Positions 18,601 through 26,093 of a stretch of 64,000 nucleotides of DNA are shown piece by piece. The translations under genes were made by a program, and so were the position numbers. The DNA lies in NCBI RefSeq assembly GCF_001424585.1, contig NZ_LMPJ01000001.1, forward strand, positions 526,442 to 590,441, read 5' to 3'. Under the pieces are notes generated by a model, which worked only from the letters and a program-made list of their open reading frames with translations, did not search any database and was not told the origin of the DNA. The first letter of the stretch is position 1; each line of letters opens with the position of its first letter. This DNA comes from Chryseobacterium sp. Leaf180. GTDB lineage: Bacteria; Bacteroidota; Bacteroidia; Flavobacteriales; Weeksellaceae.

Positions 18601-19110
18601 TTATAAAACTTTTACTTTTATAATTAAGGGAATATCGTTGTCAATTTTCTTTTCGTCACCGAATGTGCCGTAGGCAAGCGAGGAAGGAACCAAAAGTGTT
18701 GCCTCTTCACCCGATTTTAAATAATGAAGCGCATCTTCTACAGATTTCAGTTCATCAAAATGACCGAGGCTCACATTCATTTTGCCCTGTGGTTGGTCGT
18801 AAATTTTAGTCTGATCAAAGTCGTAAAGCTCGTATTCATAAGAAACAGGCGTATCATTTTGCATTCTGCTTCGCTGCTGCATTTCCTTATTATCCGTCCA
18901 GTAATTCAGCGGCATCGCATAAAAAGGTGTTTTCTGATGATTAATCCAATCCTGAATCTGTTCTCTTTCTAATGTATTTAAACCTTTTGATCTCTGTTTA
19001 GAAACTTCCAGATCATTTTTACTCAGTACACCACCAACAGGCGGATGCACCGTAGAATTTCGGTTACAGGCCAGGAGAGAAAAAGCGGATAAAAGGACTA
19101 TTTTTTTCAT
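18601..19110 (-). CDS. gldI: GldI-like FKBP-type peptidyl-prolyl isomerase lipoprotein
   Basis: The 169-residue protein has a short lipoprotein signal (AFSLLACNRN) and a degenerate FKBP domain (DTPVSYEYELYDFDQTKIYD, LKSGEEATLLVPSSLAYG). The N-terminal layout, with a Pro-rich start, an EREQIQDWI helix and a PLNYWTDN segment before the isomerase domain, matches the gliding-associated GldI family. GldI is needed for gliding and the type 9 secretion machinery in Flavobacterium. Many non-gliding relatives also keep it. It is 1 base upstream of the cyclophilin/FKBP fusion gene. Confidence 0.72.
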   Translation of the reverse strand: MKKIVLLSAFSLLACNRNSTVHPPVGGVLSKNDLEVSKQRSKGLNTLEREQIQDWINHQKTPFYAMPLNYWTDNKEMQQRSRMQNDTPVSYEYELYDFDQTKIYDQPQGKMNVSLGHFDELKSVEDALHYLKSGEEATLLVPSSLAYGTFGDEKKIDNDIPLIIKVKVL

Positions 19111-19153
19111 AACGACTTTGCGAAAATAAGCATTTATAAGGATATTTTAAAAT

Positions 19154-19180
19154 AAAAAAAGCCGGGAAAAATCCCGACTT
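19154..19180 (-). terminator. Terminator after ilvE
   Basis: On the minus strand GTCGGGA and TCCCGGC form a 7-base stem with one mismatch, followed by seven Ts. It separates ilvE from gldI. Confidence 0.75.
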
Positions 19181-19200
19181 CTATATTTAATGAAGCTGTA

Positions 19201-20274
19201 TTATGCTTTTTCAAAAACTTCTTTTTCCACCAAAACTCTCCATCCGAAAGGATCTTCAGAAATATTGGTTTGCAGATCTACCAGATCTTTCTTAAGCTGT
19301 GCTGCAAAACTTTCGTTATCCGGCAATAATGGCAATTCGAGTTTTTCACCATTGTATCCTAATGCTTTAAAAACGGTTGTCACAACCGCAGTTCCCACGC
19401 CCCAGACTTCTTTTAAGGTTCCGTTTTTATGCGCTTCGATTACCTTTTTTACAGGAACAGGTTCTACTTTTGCTGTGATGCCTTTTCTCGCAGCAAGGTT
19501 CAGGAAGCTGTCTCTCGTTACACCATCAAGAATTTTTTCTGAAGTTGGTGGTGTATAAATCGTATCGTCAATTCTTACGAAAACGTTCATTGTTCCACTT
19601 TCTTCGAAATATTCGTGTGTCGCGTCATCAGTCCAGATAATCTGATCATAACCTTCTTCCATCGCCAATTGCGTCGGATAGAAAGACGCTGCATAGTTAC
19701 CGGCCGCTTTCGCGGAACCAACTCCACCACTCGCCGCTCTGGAATAATGATCAGAAATTTTCACGGCAACAGGCTCTGCATAATAGCTTTTTGCAGGTGT
19801 CGCAACGATCGCAAACATATATTTATTGGCTACTCTGGCTTTCAAAGCTTCTTCGGTAGCAAAAATCAAAGGTCTGATATATAAAGAATTCCCTTCACCC
19901 TGAGGAACCCAATCACGGTCGATGTTTACCAAAGCTTTTAAACCTTCCATAAACATTTCTTCGGTCACTTCCGGCATCGCAAGACGCTTCGCCGATTTAT
20001 TGATACGTTCAAAATTCTTTTCAGGCCTGAAAAGGAAAACTTTACCGTCTTTATCCTTATACGCTTTCATCCCTTCAAAGCAAGCCTGACCGTAGTTAAC
20101 GCCCATCATTGCAGGAGTAAAAGGTAGCGGACCGTAAGGAAGCAATCTTACATCACCCCATTTTCCGTTTTCATACTCGCAAATGATCATGTGATCGATG
20201 AAGGTATTCCCAAAAGAAAAATTCTGAGGATCAAATGATGCAAGTCTGGAGTTTTCTGTCTTTTGAATTATCAT
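19201..20274 (-). CDS. ilvE: Branched-chain amino acid aminotransferase
   Basis: The 357-residue fold-type IV PLP enzyme makes leucine, isoleucine and valine from their keto acids, or starts their breakdown. Motifs are NYGQACFEGMKAYK, LYIRPLIFATE, the PLP-lysine region GVGSAKAAGNYAAS, EYFEESGTMNVF and DGVTRDSFL. Its length matches the eukaryote-like group II BCATs. It is monocistronic, divergent from mnmD. Confidence 0.95.
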   Translation of the reverse strand: MIIQKTENSRLASFDPQNFSFGNTFIDHMIICEYENGKWGDVRLLPYGPLPFTPAMMGVNYGQACFEGMKAYKDKDGKVFLFRPEKNFERINKSAKRLAMPEVTEEMFMEGLKALVNIDRDWVPQGEGNSLYIRPLIFATEEALKARVANKYMFAIVATPAKSYYAEPVAVKISDHYSRAASGGVGSAKAAGNYAASFYPTQLAMEEGYDQIIWTDDATHEYFEESGTMNVFVRIDDTIYTPPTSEKILDGVTRDSFLNLAARKGITAKVEPVPVKKVIEAHKNGTLKEVWGVGTAVVTTVFKALGYNGEKLELPLLPDNESFAAQLKKDLVDLQTNISEDPFGWRVLVEKEVFEKA

Positions 20275-20343
20275 TTTTAAAAATTTTTATGATGTTCTAC
20301 AAATTTAACATAATTTTCCAAATATAAAAGTTTTACATTAAAT

Positions 20344-21033
20344 TTGAAAAAAATTACTTTGGAAAGAGAGATCAGAATAACCAACGACGGCAGTAAGACA
20401 CTGTATATAAAGGATTTAAATGAAAACTATCATTCGCATCACGGCGCACTGCAGGAAGCTGAACATGTGTTTATCAAAAATGGACTAAATCTTATATATG
20501 ATTCCGAAATCAACATTTTAGAACTCGGTTTTGGTACAGGTTTAAATGTTTTGGTAAGTATTAATGAATATTTAAAAACTGATAAAAATCATACGGTTAA
20601 TTATTTTACCCTGGAAAAATATCCGGTTTCTGCCGATGAGATTTCACAATTGGCTTACGACACTCTTTTTATTAATGATAACGTTGCAGAAATGTATCAG
20701 AAAATTCACGCAGCAGAATGGGAAAAACCGACAGAAATTATTAAGGGTTTTACGCTTACAAAATTTCAGTGCGACTTTTTTGATCTTGAAAGCATAAAAT
20801 TACCTCAGATAAATTTGGTATATTTCGACTGCTTTGGCGCCCGCGTGCAGCCGGATCTCTGGGAAAAACCTCTTTTTGAATTGGTCTCAGATAAGATGAG
20901 TACCGGTGGATTGTTAACAACCTATTCGTCCAAAGGCAGCGTGAGAAGGATTTTAGAGGAACTCAATTTCCGGGTAGAGAAAAAACAGGGACCACCGGGA
21001 AAACGTGAAATGATTAATGCCGTGAAATTTTAA
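20344..21033 (+). CDS. mnmD: tRNA (5-methylaminomethyl-2-thiouridine)-methyltransferase MnmD
   Basis: The 229-residue protein matches the MnmD methyltransferase that completes mnm5s2U34 in tRNAs for Lys, Glu and Gln. Visible are the N-terminal DGSKTLYIKDLNENYHSHHG, the SAM site ILELGFGTGLNVLV and the C-terminal TYSSKGSVRR with PPGKREM. It is a stand-alone MnmD without the fused MnmC oxidoreductase, as usual in Bacteroidota. The start must be TTG at 20344: an in-frame TAA lies at 20311-20313 and no ATG or GTG follows it before the conserved region. The NUDIX gene begins 9 bases downstream. Confidence 0.92.
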   Translation: MKKITLEREIRITNDGSKTLYIKDLNENYHSHHGALQEAEHVFIKNGLNLIYDSEINILELGFGTGLNVLVSINEYLKTDKNHTVNYFTLEKYPVSADEISQLAYDTLFINDNVAEMYQKIHAAEWEKPTEIIKGFTLTKFQCDFFDLESIKLPQINLVYFDCFGARVQPDLWEKPLFELVSDKMSTGGLLTTYSSKGSVRRILEELNFRVEKKQGPPGKREMINAVKF

Positions 21034-21042
21034 ATTTAAAAA

Positions 21043-21459
21043 ATGATTGATAAAATAAATGTGCGTGTCTACGCCTGTGCCATAAAAGACAAAAAAGTTC
21101 TGGCTTTATATGAGGAGTACGCTGGTGAGCAGTTGTTAAAATTTCCCGGTGGCGGATTGGAATTTGGCGAAAGTTTGACGGAGTGTCTTCACAGAGAATT
21201 TAATGAAGAGCTCAATGTTTCCATTGAAATTGTAGACCATTTATATACGCAGGATAATTTTATTGTTTCGCGCTTTCGTGAAAACGAGCAGCTTTTAACA
21301 ATATATTACCTGGTAAAAATCATCAACGAAGAAGATTTTATTATTCTTGATCCTTGTATTGAAAAAACTGAGTGGATTGATATTGATTCTCCATACAATC
21401 CGTTTAAACTTCCTGTAGACCGCGTGGTTTTTAAAAAGTTGAAGGAAAAATTCCTTTAA
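21043..21459 (+). CDS. NUDIX hydrolase
   Basis: The 138-residue protein has a Nudix box GGLEFGESLTECLHREFNEEL, with the final Gly of the consensus replaced by Asn. Family members hydrolyse nucleoside diphosphates linked to another moiety; the substrate cannot be told. It forms a two-gene unit with mnmD (9-base gap). Its stop codon lies inside the stem of the terminator that follows. Confidence 0.85.
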   Translation: MIDKINVRVYACAIKDKKVLALYEEYAGEQLLKFPGGGLEFGESLTECLHREFNEELNVSIEIVDHLYTQDNFIVSRFRENEQLLTIYYLVKIINEEDFIILDPCIEKTEWIDIDSPYNPFKLPVDRVVFKKLKEKFL

Positions 21460-21482
21460 GCAAAACTTAAAGGAATTTTTTT
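21448..21482. terminator. Strong bidirectional terminator overlapping the NUDIX stop codon
   Basis: AAATTCCTTTAAG at 21448-21460 and CTTAAAGGAATTT at 21466-21478 form a perfect 13-base stem with a 5-base loop, followed by a T-run; the mirrored strand also ends in Ts, serving the converging DUF4294 gene. Confidence 0.88.
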
Positions 21483-22186
21483 TATTTATAAACTTTAAAA
21501 TCATTTGCTCCAGGATAAGGCTGTAAATAACCGAGATTCCAGTTGGACTGCAAAAGTGATTCAAGAAACTCGTCGGTGCGGTTTCCTGCCGGATTGTAGC
21601 GGTCTTTCAGATCGATGCTTGCGACTTTTCCTTTTACATTCCACCAAAAAGCGCTCCAGCCGCCACGAAGTTCTTTGATAATTTCGTAAACATTTTTTCC
21701 TGTTGCCCGGTTCATCAATTTGGCGAAAACCTGACCTTCCGTCGTCGTTAAATCTTTCAACTGCTTTTCGTACTGATCGGCCAACATATTCTGACGGTCT
21801 TTCATATATTTTCTTTTCGCGCCGCCTTCCATTTTATTCATTTCTTTCTGAATATCGCGGTACTGCTGAAGCGCAGTCAGAAACAAAGGATATACACGGT
21901 ACAGTTTTTTATTAAGGAAAAAATAAAATTTCTGATCAAGTTGATTGTTGAATCTCGGTTTGTTTTTCAGAACCAATTCATCCATCACCACCACGGTTTC
22001 ACCGTTGATATCGTATATTTTGGCTTTCTGAGCCTGATCGTAAAAGTATTTGTTGCCGTATTCGTCAATCTGCAGAGATTCTTCAGGATATTGGCTGAGC
22101 GGTTTTACGCTTAAAGTTTCGTTTTGGGAAAAAACCAAAGTCCCGAAAAAGAGCAGCGAAATCACGATCAATTTATGAAATTTCAT
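21482..22186 (-). CDS. DUF4294 domain protein, secreted
   Basis: The 234-residue protein has a signal peptide (LIVISLLFFGTLVFS) and the DUF4294 core, with VVVMDELVLKNKP, a Tyr-rich segment (YRVYPLFLTALQQYRDIQKE) and LMNRATGKNVYEIIKELRGGW. The family is restricted to Bacteroidota and has no known function. The gene is monocistronic and divergent from the M42 peptidase. Confidence 0.82.
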   Translation of the reverse strand: MKFHKLIVISLLFFGTLVFSQNETLSVKPLSQYPEESLQIDEYGNKYFYDQAQKAKIYDINGETVVVMDELVLKNKPRFNNQLDQKFYFFLNKKLYRVYPLFLTALQQYRDIQKEMNKMEGGAKRKYMKDRQNMLADQYEKQLKDLTTTEGQVFAKLMNRATGKNVYEIIKELRGGWSAFWWNVKGKVASIDLKDRYNPAGNRTDEFLESLLQSNWNLGYLQPYPGANDFKVYK

Positions 22187-22238
22187 TATTTTTACGGTTT
22201 TTATAACTGAATCAAATTACAAAAATCATTCCTTTAAA

Positions 22239-23315
22239 ATGAATTTCCAAGATAAATCAATAAAATTTTTAGAAGAATATCTTAACACTTCTTCACCGAC
22301 CGGTTATGAGCATAACGGCCAGAAAGTATGGATGAATTACATCAAACCTTACGTCGACAAAATTGAAGTGGATCACTACGGAACCTGCTACGGAATCATC
22401 AATCCTGAAGCCGAATTCAAAGTGGTAATTGAGGCTCATGCCGATGAAATTTCCTGGTACGTAAATTATATTACAGATGACGGTTTGATTTATGTTATCC
22501 GAAATGGCGGTTCAGACCAAACTATTGCACCGTCGAAAGTGGTACACATTCATGGGGAAAAAGGTATTGTGAAGGGCGTTTTTGGCTGGCCGGCAATTCA
22601 TACAAGAAGCGCCAATCAAAACGAGCCGACACCAAAACTTGAAAATATTTTTATTGACTGTGGCGCAACAACGAAAGAAGAAGTTGAAGAACTTGGCATT
22701 TTCGTCGGTTGTATGATTACCTATCCCGATGAATTTTTTGAAATGAATAACCGCTATTTTGTCTGCCGCGCGCTCGACAACAGAATAGGCGGATTTATGA
22801 TTGCTGAAGTTGCACGTCTTTTAAAGGAAAATAAAAACAAACTGCCTTTCGGTCTTTACATTACGAATTCTGTGCAGGAAGAAGTCGGTTTATATGGCGC
22901 CGATATGATTGCCGATACGATCAAACCAAACATTGCCATCGTAACCGACGTCACACATGATACCACGACGCCGATGATCGAAAAGAAAAAAGAAGGCGAC
23001 CAAAAATGTGGTGACGGACCGGTTGTATTTTTTGCGCCAAGCGTGCATCATACCATCCGACAGTTGATTATTGACACCGCAAAAAAGAAAGAAATTCCTT
23101 TTCAGAGAGCGGCGGCGAGCCGCGCGACCGGAACCGATACGGATGCTTTTGCGCACAGCAACGGCGGCGTGCCGAGTGCTTTGATCTCGCTTCCGCTCCG
23201 TTACATGCATACGACGGTGGAAATGGTTGCGAAAGAAGATGTGGCAAATGTCATTCAGCTCATTTATGAAACTTTACTGGAAATAAAACCGGATATGAAG
23301 CTGAAGTATCATTAA
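22239..23315 (+). CDS. M42 family metallopeptidase (endoglucanase M/FrvX-type aminopeptidase)
   Basis: The 358-residue protein has the di-metal site of the M42/TET aminopeptidases: EAHADEI, CRALDNRIGG, the catalytic Glu pair in SVQEEVGLYGA, VTDVTHDT, and the terminal His in MHTTVEMV. Such enzymes remove N-terminal residues from small peptides in large cytoplasmic tetrahedral complexes. No signal peptide is present. The stop TAA is followed one base later by the ATG of a small membrane protein. Confidence 0.93.
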   Translation: MNFQDKSIKFLEEYLNTSSPTGYEHNGQKVWMNYIKPYVDKIEVDHYGTCYGIINPEAEFKVVIEAHADEISWYVNYITDDGLIYVIRNGGSDQTIAPSKVVHIHGEKGIVKGVFGWPAIHTRSANQNEPTPKLENIFIDCGATTKEEVEELGIFVGCMITYPDEFFEMNNRYFVCRALDNRIGGFMIAEVARLLKENKNKLPFGLYITNSVQEEVGLYGADMIADTIKPNIAIVTDVTHDTTTPMIEKKKEGDQKCGDGPVVFFAPSVHHTIRQLIIDTAKKKEIPFQRAAASRATGTDTDAFAHSNGGVPSALISLPLRYMHTTVEMVAKEDVANVIQLIYETLLEIKPDMKLKYH

Positions 23316-23316
23316 G

Positions 23317-23625
23317 ATGAAAATTGTAGATGATTTACTCAAGCGGCCGACATTTGCGTCGGTATTTAGTACGGCTTGTATTCTACTTTTAATACTTCTA
23401 GTAATTTATCAAACTCTTTTTGTTGATCTTGGAGGAGGAGCAAGTTTTGGAATAGCTTTAGAAATTATTGGAATATTTATATTGGGTTTTATAATCGGCG
23501 TTGACAGAATATTGTTAACGGTGATAACAAATCGAATATGGCTATCTATAATTGAAGCAGTATTAATAATTGGATATCTAACAAATTATTATATAACACA
23601 CAACAACAGTTTTTCAATTGGCTGA
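23317..23625 (+). CDS. Small membrane protein of unknown function
   Basis: The 102-residue protein has three hydrophobic segments (about 16-36, 42-62 and 70-95) and no recognisable motif. Its codon use is clearly more AT-rich than the neighbouring M42 and rpe genes, which suggests a recent or fast-evolving gene. It starts one base after the M42 stop and ends just before rpe, so it is part of that operon. I do not recognise the family. Confidence 0.6.
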   Translation: MKIVDDLLKRPTFASVFSTACILLLILLVIYQTLFVDLGGGASFGIALEIIGIFILGFIIGVDRILLTVITNRIWLSIIEAVLIIGYLTNYYITHNNSFSIG

Positions 23626-23646
23626 TTGAAAAAAAGAAAAATTTAC

Positions 23647-24297
23647 ATGAAAACAAAACTCATCGCACCTTCTCTGCTTGCAGCAGATTTTGGTAACCTG
23701 CAGAGAGACATCGAGATGATCAATCATTCTCAGGCCGACTGGCTGCATATCGATATTATGGACGGCCGGTTTGTGCCAAATATTTCTTACGGATTTCCTG
23801 TGATGAAAACCGTACAGCAACATTCGAAAAAGTTTATTGATGTTCACTTGATGATCGTGGAACCCGATAAATATGTTGAAGAATTCATAGAGCATGGTGC
23901 CGATCTCATTTCAGTGCATTATGAAGCATGCATACATCTTCACCGCACCATTGATTTCATTCAGAGTAAAGGCGCGAAAGCAGGTGTGGTTCTCAATCCT
24001 TCGACGCCGGTTTTGATGCTTGAAGATATTATCGCAGACGTCGATCTTGTCTTGCTGATGAGTGTAAATCCTGGTTTTGGAGGTCAAAAATTCATTGAAA
24101 ACACTTACAAAAAAATCGCCGAGACAAAAGATTTAATTCTAAATAACAATTCAACCGCGCTTATAGAAATTGACGGCGGCGTGAATCTCGACAATGCTGC
24201 AAAACTTTTTGACGCCGGAGCCGATGTTCTGGTTGCAGGAAATGCTGTTTTCTCAGCACAGGATCCTCAAAAGACTATCGAATTGATGAAGATTTAG
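23647..24297 (+). CDS. rpe: Ribulose-phosphate 3-epimerase
   Basis: Rpe interconverts ribulose 5-phosphate and xylulose 5-phosphate in the pentose phosphate pathway. The 216-residue TIM barrel starts MKTKLIAPSLLAADF; an upstream TTG at 23626 in frame is rejected. Motifs are HIDIMDGRFVPNISYG, VHLMIVEP, LLMSVNPGFGGQKF and EIDGGVN, giving the metal-binding His and Asp residues. It ends the M42/membrane protein/rpe unit. Confidence 0.96.
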   Translation: MKTKLIAPSLLAADFGNLQRDIEMINHSQADWLHIDIMDGRFVPNISYGFPVMKTVQQHSKKFIDVHLMIVEPDKYVEEFIEHGADLISVHYEACIHLHRTIDFIQSKGAKAGVVLNPSTPVLMLEDIIADVDLVLLMSVNPGFGGQKFIENTYKKIAETKDLILNNNSTALIEIDGGVNLDNAAKLFDAGADVLVAGNAVFSAQDPQKTIELMKI

Positions 24298-24299
24298 AA

Positions 24300-24390
24300 G
24301 CTGATTCCTGCTATCCGCTATATCTTTTTTACCGCGGCTCCGCTTCGCTCCGCCGCCGAAAAAAAGGATGCCGCTCCTATCAGGGCTATT
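24300..24390. repeat. Flavobacterial-type palindromic intergenic repeat
   Basis: The element has a left arm CCTGCTATCCGCTATATC followed by six Ts, a GC-rich inner hairpin (ACCGCGGCTCCGCTTCGCT and onward), seven As and a right arm GGATGCCGCTCCTATCAGGG. The arms are imperfect inverted copies that share CCTG at the outer ends and ATC-TTTTTT towards the centre. I recognise this layout as a dispersed intergenic repeat of Flavobacteriia chromosomes, but only this copy is in the window. Its GC content is far above the flanks. Confidence 0.65.
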
Positions 24391-24403
24391 CATTCAACAC
24401 AAT

Positions 24404-24438
24404 AAAAAAAGCTGACAGTAATACCGACAGCTTTTTTT
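24404..24438. terminator. Bidirectional terminator between rpe and ndk
   Basis: AAAAAAAGCTG at 24404-24414 and CAGCTTTTTTT at 24428-24438 form an 11-base stem, usable by both converging genes. Confidence 0.8.
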
Positions 24439-24456
24439 AATATATTTTGAAAGAGA

Positions 24457-24873
24457 CTAGAAAATCTCTCTTCCTGCAAAATGGAAGTCAGCCTCGATCT
24501 GAGCATTTTCGTCAGAATCAGATCCGTGTACTGCATTTTCTCCGATGCTTCTGGCAAACATTTTTCTGATCGTTCCTTCTGCCGCTTCAGCAGGATTTGT
24601 TGCGCCAATTAGTTTTCTGAAATCTTCTACAGCATTGTCTTTTTGCAAAACCGCAGCTACGATTGGTCCAGAACTCATAAAATCTACCAATTCTCCGTAG
24701 AAAGGTCTTTCTGAATGAACTTCGTAGAATTTTTTAGCATCAGCAACGGTAAGCTGAGTCAGTTTCAAAGCTTTGATTTTAAAACCGCCTTCAGCAATTT
24801 TACCTAAAATAGCACCAATGTGTCCGTCTGCAACTGCATCAGGTTTGATCATGGTAAACGTAATATTCGACAT
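24457..24873 (-). CDS. ndk: Nucleoside diphosphate kinase
   Basis: Ndk equalises nucleoside triphosphate pools through a phosphohistidine. The 138-residue protein has [35 protein letters not shown] and the active-site His in [13 protein letters not shown]. The length is normal. It is monocistronic. Confidence 0.97.
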   Translation of the reverse strand: MSNITFTMIKPDAVADGHIGAILGKIAEGGFKIKALKLTQLTVADAKKFYEVHSERPFYGELVDFMSSGPIVAAVLQKDNAVEDFRKLIGATNPAEAAEGTIRKMFARSIGENAVHGSDSDENAQIEADFHFAGREIF

Positions 24874-24981
24874 TTTTATATAATATTTTAATGGCGCAAA
24901 ACTACAAAAAAATTAAGATACCGCCGATGAATTTATTTTAACATAAAAAAAGAATAAAATATTTTAAATTTAAAATTTCAT

Positions 24982-24995
24982 GGCACACTAATTGT
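24982..24995 (+). promoter_or_regulatory. Sigma-54-like promoter (GG-N10-GT) for a short RNA
   Basis: TGGCAC at 24981-24986 is followed by ACTAA and TTGTTT. GG at 24982-24983 and GT at 24994-24995 have the exact 10-base spacing of sigma-54 promoters (consensus TGGCAC-N5-TTGC), with T in place of the final C. No TAnnTTTG box is visible downstream. Confidence 0.5.
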
Positions 24996-25006
24996 TTATT
25001 AGATTG

Positions 25007-25072
25007 TGATTCTCATGTTTAATTTGAGTTTTCATGGTTATTAGTTTTTACCCAGCTTCGGCTGGGTTTTTT
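25007..25072 (+). ncRNA. Candidate small RNA or tiny leader-peptide transcript
   Basis: The stretch between ndk and rsgA holds a sigma-54-like promoter and, 56 bases after it, a textbook terminator, with no annotated-size gene between them. A transcript from about 25007 to 25072 would be about 66 nt. It contains one tiny frame at 25015-25044 (MFNLSFHGY). Transcription is inferred; both ends rest on sequence only. Confidence 0.4.
25051..25072 (+). terminator. Rho-independent terminator with UUCG loop
   Basis: CCCAGC-TTCG-GCTGGG, a perfect 6-base GC-rich stem with a TTCG tetraloop and six Ts. It belongs to no known plus-strand gene, which supports a short transcript upstream. Confidence 0.85.
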
Positions 25073-25126
25073 GTTTTTAAACCAAAAAAAATGGAACCTA
25101 AAATTTAAGTTTCAATTAATTTATTT

Positions 25127-26053
25127 TTACATCTTCATATCTTCTTCTGCTTCTTCCATAAGCTTCAGATAGTTTGCATACCGAGAATACTGTATTTCGC
25201 CATTTTCCACAGCTTCCAAAACCGCGCATTTAGGTTCATTAATATGCATACAGTTATGGAATTTGCAGTCTTTCCTTTTCCTGAAAATCTCGGGGAAATA
25301 ATGCTGTACCTCTTCTTTCTCCACATCGATCATGGCAAACTCGCGTACGCCAGGTGTATCAATGACATTTCCTCCAAAATCCCAGAAGTGCATCTGCGCA
25401 AAAGTTGTCGTATGTTTTCCTTTTAGATGTGTATCACTGATTTCAGAAGTTTTCAAATTTAAGCCAGGCTGAAGCGCATTTACCAACGTAGATTTCCCAC
25501 AACCTGAATGCCCAAAAAATACTGAAGTTTTATCATGAAGAAGCGTTCGCAATTCTTCAAAGTTCATTTGATTGTAAGAAGAAATTTCAAGACTTTCGTA
25601 GCCGATTTGCTCGTAGAGAAACTCAATATCTTTCACCATTTCAATTTCATCTTCATTCAAAACATCCATTTTATTAAACAGAATCAATGTTTTAATATTA
25701 TAAGCTTCACAGCAAGCGAGAAAACGGTCTAGAAATCCAAGCGAAGTTTCAGGATGTTTTAAAGTAAAAATAAAACACGCCAAATCAATATTTGAAGCAA
25801 TGATATGTGCTTCCTTCGAAAGATTCACAGACTTCCTGATCAGATAATTTTCGCGAGGTTCAATCTTGGTAATCCATGCAATATCATCCTGTTCCAGCTG
25901 AAATTCCACAAAGTCGCCAACAGCCAAAGGATTTGTAAGCCGCGTTTTTATCAGTTTAAATTTTCCGCGAATACGCGCCTCGAATATTCTTTTCGTTTCA
26001 GTTTCTAAAACCTGATACCAGCTTCCGGTAGATTTGATTATTTTACCTTTCAT
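25127..26053 (-). CDS. rsgA: Ribosome small subunit-dependent GTPase A
   Basis: RsgA is a late 30S assembly GTPase. The roughly 308-residue protein has an N-terminal OB domain (MKGKIIKSTGSWYQVL), a circularly permuted GTPase with LILFNKMD before GHSGCGKST and DTPGVREFAM, and a C-terminal zinc knuckle CKFHNCMHINEPKC. I start it at the second Met (MKGK); a Met three codons upstream (26062) is possible. Confidence 0.95.
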   Translation of the reverse strand: MKGKIIKSTGSWYQVLETETKRIFEARIRGKFKLIKTRLTNPLAVGDFVEFQLEQDDIAWITKIEPRENYLIRKSVNLSKEAHIIASNIDLACFIFTLKHPETSLGFLDRFLACCEAYNIKTLILFNKMDVLNEDEIEMVKDIEFLYEQIGYESLEISSYNQMNFEELRTLLHDKTSVFFGHSGCGKSTLVNALQPGLNLKTSEISDTHLKGKHTTTFAQMHFWDFGGNVIDTPGVREFAMIDVEKEEVQHYFPEIFRKRKDCKFHNCMHINEPKCAVLEAVENGEIQYSRYANYLKLMEEAEEDMKM

Positions 26054-26093
26054 TGTCTGCAAAAATACAGTATTCGTTTTCGAATTGATTAAA

